Positions 57,522 to 64,000 of a stretch of 64,000 nt of DNA are shown in pieces (the first letter of the stretch is position 1; every line of letters begins with the position of its first letter). Both the position numbers and the translations under genes were made by a program. The notes under the pieces were generated by a model. That model searched no databases, was not told the origin of the DNA, and saw only the letters and a program-made list of their open reading frames with translations. Source of the stretch: Salminus brasiliensis (taxonomy: Eukaryota > Chordata > Actinopteri > Characiformes > Bryconidae); assembly GCF_030463535.1 (NCBI RefSeq), contig NC_132894.1, positions 28,974,625 to 29,038,624 on the forward strand. Direction: 5' to 3'.

Positions 57522-60500
57522 TGTCAATAAAAGCAGTGACAGTTTCTCCCCCAATGTTCTCCTCAATTTATTCATATATATTTAATTATGATTATGACAT
57601 GGTTTTACTATGTTTAAAGGAGAGTTGCTGTAGGCTTACCCTTGATAGGATGTGCTGTTCATTAAAGATGAGCCCACATTCAGATAAATGTTTCGGTCAA
57701 TGATGAAGATCAAAGTCACAACAACAGCAGGGACACCTAAATAAAATATGATAGTATTAATACGAACAATTTAATAGCTATGACGAAATAAATAGCGCCT
57801 GGATTCATCTAACTTGTTTTAAAGTCACAATATAAATGCAAAAGTTTGGGCACCCTTGGTCACAATTTCCATCACTTTGAACTGTTAAGTGAGTGGCTGA
57901 TGAACTGATCTCCAAAAGGCGTGAAGTTAAAGAGGAAACATTCTCTTCAACATTTTAAGAAGATCAGTGTTTTATTTGTCCAGTTTTAGAGTAAAATGCA
58001 CGTTTTGTCCGAGCCCACCCCGCCCCGCCCCATAAACAAGATAACATTGGATATTCTTTAAATAATGAAGGCCTACAACTGTAGTCTAATCAAAATGAAT
58101 TAAATAGGCTATAATCTGGTGCAAATGCTTAGGTTGCTGCAAACGAATAACACTATTGCACACATTCATCTTGCCTTAAGGTTACAGCATAAGATAAAAA
58201 ATAAACTACAAATAAAGCAACATTTAGCAGGCTACACACAGCACTTCACATCAAGAGTAACGCTGACAAGTGGAGGAGCTCATGTGTGCACAATGTGTAG
58301 GCCAGTGGTGCGTGAGTATAACAGTCTTGTGCAACCTGTGCAATCTTTAAGATCACAGTGTAATTAGTTACTTTGCTATATAGTCATTATCACCCCATAT
58401 ATGTTTTTATATGTTAAAAATAGCATTAAAAAACAATAGTCCCATGTCACACACCATTTGCTTGAGGCTGACCCGACAGGGCCCGAGGAAAAGGAAAAGC
58501 AAGGTGATACAAATTTCAATCCTTTTTTAATGAGTGATACTAACGAAGCAGGAGAAAAGTATTTTCAGGTAGCCATTTGGGCTGTAATTAAGAAAAGTCA
58601 GTTAACAAGATGGACAAGGTAGAAGTCAAGTTGAGGTCTGGAAGACCAAGAAGGTTTTCAAGAGAGCTGCTTGTAGGATTGCTGAAAAGACAAAGGCCTT
58701 CAGGAATATTTAGCAAACTCTGGAGTGATGCTGCCCTGACACCAGCATAAATATGACCTTCATGAAAGAAGATTCATCAGGAGAAAAACATTTCTGTGTC
58801 CTCCCCACAGCATTTAACATCAGGTTTTTTAAAAGGAACATCTAAACAAGCCTGATGCATTTTGGAAACAAGTTGTGTGGTCTGATGATGTTAAAATAGG
58901 ACCTGATGTTAAGCAGTGAGGATGTTAAATGCTGTGGGGAGGAGAAGCAGAAATGGTTTTCTCCTGATGAATCTTCTTTCATGAAGGTCATATTTATGCT
59001 GGTGTCAGGGCAGCATCACTAACAGGGAACATTTTCCTTCTTCTTCAGCAGGATATTAATCCTAAACATACCTTAAAAACACAATGGGAAATCTCATTGG
59101 GGAGCTAGCTAATAAAACTTTCCATGATCCTCACAGCCCCCAACCTAGACATCATGAGAAATCTGCAGATACACCTCATAAAAGTAAAAGATTGAAAAAT
59201 CCCCAAAGTAGAATTAAATCAGTGTTTAGAATCTAGGATACCTACAAAAGGGGGAGTGTTACCTAAGAACTAACTGGAATTAGGTCATATTCATTTCATG
59301 AGATGATGTTAAACTCACCCCAGCCCACCAGGCTCAGTTTGAGTACATATCTCCTGATGTGGATGTTGAAGACCCGCACCAACAGCAAGTAGAGGTGGAA
59401 GCCTTCAATAGCCATCCAGGTGAAAGTAGCCAGCAGAAAATAATGAAGTAGGACTGCCACGTAGATGCAAAAGACTTTATTTTTAATGTAATTTTGAACT
59501 ATAAAATGTAAATTTAAAAATATAAGAGCCACAGCCAGACAAATATGGATCCGCTGAGACTGATCTGCTCCTGCACGCCTTTGAGAAAAAAAAGAGATGG
59601 TCAGGGCATGGTGGTTTTAATGTAATGCTAACTTTGTCTGCCTTTAAAGTTTACCTTTTCAAATGACTGTCAGATGCACAGAAGCGTGGAAGTTGCTGCT
59701 CTATGCAAGAAGTAGCTCTATAGAGAACATGAGTAGAAGCCGCTTACCATTTTATGAAGTAGAGGAGAACGGTGATCACCAGAAACAGCAAAGACAGACT
59801 GCATCCAGTTAGAGAGATGTAGGTCAAATTTAGTTGATCTTCCTTGGAAACATTATTGCCTGGTACCTGAAAATAATATTGGGGAATGTTTAACATGTGT
59901 ATCACCGTTGCAAGTACTGCAATTTCTGTGTGTGAATACATGTGTGTGTTTGCAAGTGTATGTGCATGAAATGAATGAGATTGTACCATCAATATTGCAA
60001 AATAGGTTAGGTGATTACATAAGCAGTGAACCCAGTCTTCTTCTATACTCCTGATTGTGGAACAACCAGTGTCTTCAAATTCTGTTAGACAGAAAATAAA
60101 CTTAAAATGGAATTTTTTAAATAACAAAATCGAATAATATTTTTATAGCAAGATGCCACGGTGCAAGCCGTTTCTCTCCCATGCTTTTAAGAGATAATCT
60201 TGCCACAAATGGGAGATACTAGATGTGCGGCTGCAGGGGAGCTACCAGGGATTTTGGGCCCCATGAAAAGATATCACACTGGGCCCCACAATTCTAACAA
60301 TTCTGCCAAAATACTCAATTAATCCATTTTTAGGGCCCCTTTCAGTCACTGGCTCTTCATCCTAACCCCCATACCATGGCCATGTGTGGTTGATTGGATA
60401 TTTCGCTTGATTTAGTAAAGAAGTGTTTTAAATAAGCCCTAGTTTGTCAGACTGTATGTAGATAAATAATGAGGAAACATCCTCGAACATTGTTGGTGGA

Positions 60501-63211
60501 CCTGCCATTACCAAACCAAGACTGGAACACAGGCCAATTCCAAAAGCCTAACACATACCCAACCCACTAGCAACAGCCCTTGTCATAAATGGTGAAACGG
60601 GGATGGTAACTTCAGGAGAACATGATGCTGTTGTGATACATTGGGAAAATAAGTGTAATGTAGAGTATCAACTTACCACTGGATGTGTAGTTGTAAAATA
60701 CACACTGTAGAGTTTTGTTTTCCTACAATAGAAATAATTGGAACTGCAATAAAAAAGTAGACGAGTGAGGGATTAAAGTTTGTGTTGTACGATCGGAAAG
60801 AGCATACTTACGACATTTACAGTCGGCCCCACACGGACTGAGATTCTCACACGAGACGTCAGCCCTGAGACCTTCTTCCCACTGACACTCACGCCAATAA
60901 TTCTGTTATTGATGATGTTCTGTGAATGCAGGAACATAAAATGAAATGTAAGACGTGTCCAAAATGATGACCAGAGCATGTTTTTTTCCGCACTCGAACA
61001 GAGGTTAAAAACCTCAAATCAATTAACTTAACGAGGATATGAATAAATGGACACATAATCAAATTGATATATACAATATTATATAGCATTTCGTAACTTC
61101 ATGTCCCTAAAACCTCTAATCAATATTCAATACAATAATAATAATATTCAACCACAAACCTTAAAATACATTCTGATGTCTGTTTTACAGTATTTCAGGC
61201 TACAGTGATGAATTTCAACTTTATTTGATATGGTAGTGCAATTGCTTAGAGGCTGCATTGTATAAATGGATTTTTATTATTGATAGCTACATTCAAGTAC
61301 ACACTACTACTACCGCAAATATTACTCCTCATAAGAAATAAATAAATACATAAATAAATAAATAATACTATACATATTAAAACATCTAACATATTTTTAA
61401 ATAACAATATTTAAATTATACCATATTATTATTACTCTTTAGCTCTTTCCATAAACTTGTATGTAAACTTGGATGTAAATACATTATTCACATTAATTAC
61501 ATTATCCTCTTGAGACCCTGAGTCCTCATATTGGGACATTGCATTTCTTTGACCCTTTGGCCTCACATGAGGACATTGTTTTTTGCAAAAATGACTTCCG
61601 GTACAAAGACTAAGTTTATTTTTTAAAACTGGTTAGGTCCTACTAATCCCGAATAGGAGAAATTAAATAAGACAAATTAAAAATTCACACCAAACATCCT
61701 AAAATATTAAAATATAAAATATGAAACATTTACTGTTTGCTGTAAAGCCTGTTGGGTTTATAACAACTTATTTGACAGTACCTTAAATTGTTCAGGTGAG
61801 GTTATCAGACAGAAGACTATTCTATTCTCAGGTTTCGCAACAATCTCCTCTGGTAAGAAGATCTCCACTGTTCTGTTCGGAACATCTGAGGAAACTGGGG
61901 CTGCCTGTCACACATAAACAGCATGACTTTACACATCAACTTTACAGACCATTGATAAGATGGATAAGGTGTTTCTAATGTAAAACTCATTTCTGGAAAA
62001 GCAGAAAGATATTTCTGTAAAATGTAAATTAAATAAATAAATAAAAATCTGTAACATTAATTTCCCTCTACCTATATTTCACTTATTTACTTAGTTTTAC
62101 TGTTTTGGCTAACCAACATACTTGTATTTTTTTGTCAATAAAAACAAGATAGAGCAGCCATAGGAAACAAATAAAATATGAGTGAAATATACTGAAGTCA
62201 AGTCATTCTGGATCAGTTGCAAGAAAGACCAGCTAGGAGGGAGTGGCAGTAGGTCTTGAGGAACTGATGAGGAACTGAGCAAGTATCTCGGTGACCTCCC
62301 AAGAGACAGAGGGTCAAATTTTCCAGATATTGTTGAGGTGAAATCTGCTTGACCGAGACTGAGTTTAGAATGATAACTGGACATCCACAACTACGCCAAG
62401 GCTTTGTGCTTCTGTAGATGGAGTTTCCAGGGAGTTCTCAAAGGGCATGGCAAGATCGTGGTATCAGCATTTCATTGGTAGGAGAACCCATGAGGGTAAA
62501 AAAGCACAGGACCAAGCATCTAGCCTTGTGGCACAGTCGTGGAGTCTGTAGGATATGTGCTTGCTTGTTTATTTGTATATTCATTATTCATTATCATATA
62601 TTGTGATAACTAGTAAATAGTACATTAAATAATAATATTCATGTATTTTTAATGGCTGTCATTGAATTAATATTAATTCCAATATTTATTAAACATAGTT
62701 TTTCAGTGTACATTAGCAAAGCAATTAGACAATGATTGGAAGTTGTCTTTCACTCAAGTGCAGTTCAGTAACCTGAGAAATATAAATGCAGATCATGTTA
62801 ACAAAAAATTATCATCACAAATGAATAAATGCATAATAGTGGAATAGTTTAATTATGCAAACAGTGTCTTACCATGGTGTCATTGGCATGAACAGTAATA
62901 TTTCCAGACTGTTCAGCTGTTTTGTGTAGGTATACAGTGAGGTTTCTTGAATTCAGGGATTGTGACAGTGACTCTTGAGTGTTTTCGAGATTCTTTTCTA
63001 AATCCATGATAGACCTGCATGGAGAAGCATAAAAAGTAGAAACATGTTCTACATATTTTAACTGTTTAGTGTCCTCTGTGAAGTGACTGTTGATGTTGCA
63101 ATCCTAACCTCATAATTTCTTTCAGGTCAAAACCTTCCAAATGTTTATCCATTTGTAGCATTGAGTTGAGAATGTTGATACTACTGTAAGCATCTGTCAA
63201 TTTGCCACACT
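54398..63211 (-). CDS. Adhesion GPCR C (subfamily VIII, ADGRG-like), 5' end not found
   Basis: Eleven exons in consistent phase: 63109-63211, 62873-63014, 61782-61904, 60812-60919, 60677-60722, 59987-60081, 59748-59866, 59319-59578, 57640-57736, 57182-57462 and 54398-54501 (stop TGA), giving about 491 residues. The signal-peptide exon and any exons before 63211 were not recognised, so they probably lie outside the window or in 63212-64000. The GAIN exons include TVEIFLPEEIVAKPENRIVF. The GPS has four cysteines (QCVFYNY, DTGC, HCLCNHL|T), and the agonist TYFAILM is the classical ADGRG form. The usual GPS Trp before the GC pair is replaced: EFEDTGC instead of xNWSTEGC. TM2-3 end in LYLLLVRVFNIHIRRYVLKL. 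TM7 closes in FFIFLWFCISKCKRR with a short Ser/Thr tail. The last intron (about 2.7 kb) carries Tc1-like relics. Confidence 0.85.
54730..55330 (-). mobile_element. Tc1-like transposase relic in last intron of receptor C
   Basis: The minus strand encodes AIYRAILEENLLEVPKDLKL (55030-54833), typical of the Tc1 C-terminal half, with flanking frames broken. The plus strand shows the matching tctcatctgaccacagaacc region. Inverted ends were not located. Confidence 0.75.
55530..56658. mobile_element. Tc1/mariner-like element with inverted termini
   Basis: Left end acagttgcagtcaaaattat and right end, reversed, acagttgcaatcagaattat are both next to TA. The interior holds an L2-like tail with TTGAC repeats (56136-56185) and degenerate transposase-like sequence at 56190-56420 with no open frame. 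It lies in the last intron of receptor C. Confidence 0.75.
57478..57518. repeat. (GA)n microsatellite near a splice acceptor of receptor C
   Basis: About 20 GA units. On the minus strand this is a (CT)n tract about 16 bases from the acceptor of the TM5-7 exon (starts 57462, after cataaag). Confidence 0.95.
57998..58490. mobile_element. Inverted partial copy of the 53130-53940 element
   Basis: Contains gtccgagcccaccccgcccc and gacccgacagggcccgagga, the reverse complements of words in 53130-53940. It sits in the receptor C intron between exons 59319-59578 and 57640-57736. Confidence 0.55.
58500..59100 (+). mobile_element. Decayed Tc1-like element containing a long inverted repeat
   Basis: Plus-strand words such as gttgaggtctggaagaccaa and caagttgtgtggtctgatga recall Tc1 transposases, but no frame is open. 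It includes the inverted repeat 58724-58821 / 58921-59020. A gcaaaagtttgggcaccc terminus-like word lies at 57838. Confidence 0.55.
58724..59020. repeat. ~98-bp inverted repeat with ~99-base loop
   Basis: Arm 58724-58821 (agtgatgctgccctgacacc ...) is nearly a perfect reverse complement of 58921-59020 (... ggtgtcagggcagcatcact). Only a few differences occur, near the loop end. RNA from either strand could form a long hairpin. Confidence 0.9.
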
Positions 63212-64000
63212 CTGTAAAAGATCACAAATAAGAAAATTCACAGCATACAAACACATAGCACACATTATAAAAATGTGAGTCAGCTAGCACAATCACACAT
63301 TAGCTGAGCAAAACTCTGGTTTTCGTCATCAAACACATAATTAAGGCTCTATAAGGTTACGTGAATATTTTACTAAATCAGCTAATCAATGTTACTCATC
63401 ACGCTGAGAATACAGTGGATGGCATTTACAGTTTACTAGCTACTTATATTAGACCATTCTCAGACAAATGTGACAGACGTTCTAATACCCTGCTGAATAA
63501 TCCAGCTCAGGACCATATTTTGCTAGTAGGTGGTGTCAGCTGATCTAAGCTGGTCCAAGATGGTCTTTGATCTTTCCCCTGTGGAGAATCAAGCCTGTGT
63601 TTCAAAACTTAACATTACTGTAATGTTAAATACTTTACTGTCCAATGTAAACTAGGCCTACACTCTCATTTAAAGGTAATATAGTTAGTATTGAATCCAT
63701 GCAGCTGACTGCTGTATGACTAGCTGGCGGCTAGATGCCGTGGTGTCCACAATTCCCTTTCTTTTTGTTGCTAAATGAGTGCCCAGGTGTGTTTTTCTGT
63801 GTGATATTTAAGTCCTAAAAGTGCTATTTATTACAGTAACATTTGCGCTAAATCATACATATCGTCACTAATGAGACCACTGCCCTGCCTTACACATTTA
63901 TAGCTGGTCACCAGCAAAAGCTTTGCATGAACTAAATTGCATTTGTATTAATTACATTTTACAAATTATTTTTAGAAGATATTTGTTTAGTTGTATGTGT
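63212..64000. other. Upstream flank or intron of receptor C
   Basis: AT-rich. No signal-peptide exon and no family-like splice pair was recognised on the minus strand, and the plus-strand frame at 63361-63543 has no recognisable domain. Given the phase of exon 63109-63211 (it needs one base from an upstream exon), at least one more exon must exist further 5'. Confidence 0.5.

Overview
The window is vertebrate nuclear DNA, almost certainly from a teleost fish. The genes are split into many short exons with GT-AG introns. The introns hold Tc1/mariner-like elements, tRNA-derived short repeats and abundant dinucleotide microsatellites, and there are runs of adhesion GPCR genes. No bacterial operon, phage, CRISPR or plasmid structure is present. 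The ORFs longer than 60 codons are mostly single exons or chance frames. Genes were therefore rebuilt by joining exons with matching splice sites and reading phases.

Layout. (1) Positions 1-10355 (+): the 3' part of a DENND5-type Rab GEF gene (RUN1, PLAT and RUN2 domains, natural stop). One intron has a GC donor. (2) Positions 12480-17495 (+): a GC-rich promoter with a tandem repeat carrying two perfect CArG boxes, then the complete 223-residue SINHCAF (FAM60A) gene and its 3' UTR. (3) Positions 21223-63211 (-): three tandem adhesion GPCR genes of subfamily VIII (ADGRG1/3/5-like). They are called here A (21223-32367, complete, 506 aa), B (33496-43933, complete, 663 aa) and C (54398-63211, 3' part, 491 aa visible). 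All share the same exon-phase pattern, which indicates tandem duplication. Their GPS autoproteolysis motifs have diverged in different ways.

Positions 44000-54390, between B and C, contain no confident gene. This stretch is a patchwork of repeats: a family of tRNA-Arg-like sequences with altered anticodons, a ~280 bp inverted repeat, an L2-like LINE tail, and a 362 bp copy of the terminal exon region of gene C. That copy sits inside one tRNA-like repeat and is flanked by an 11 bp direct repeat.

Biologically, DENND5 acts in Rab-dependent membrane traffic and SINHCAF is a subunit of the SIN3-HDAC co-repressor. The three receptors are probably cell-surface, self-cleaving, tethered-agonist receptors. 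The neighbourhood of DENND5 and SINHCAF is a conserved vertebrate linkage. I see no convincing new system; the most interesting signals are the divergence of the receptor GPS motifs and the transposed exon copy.
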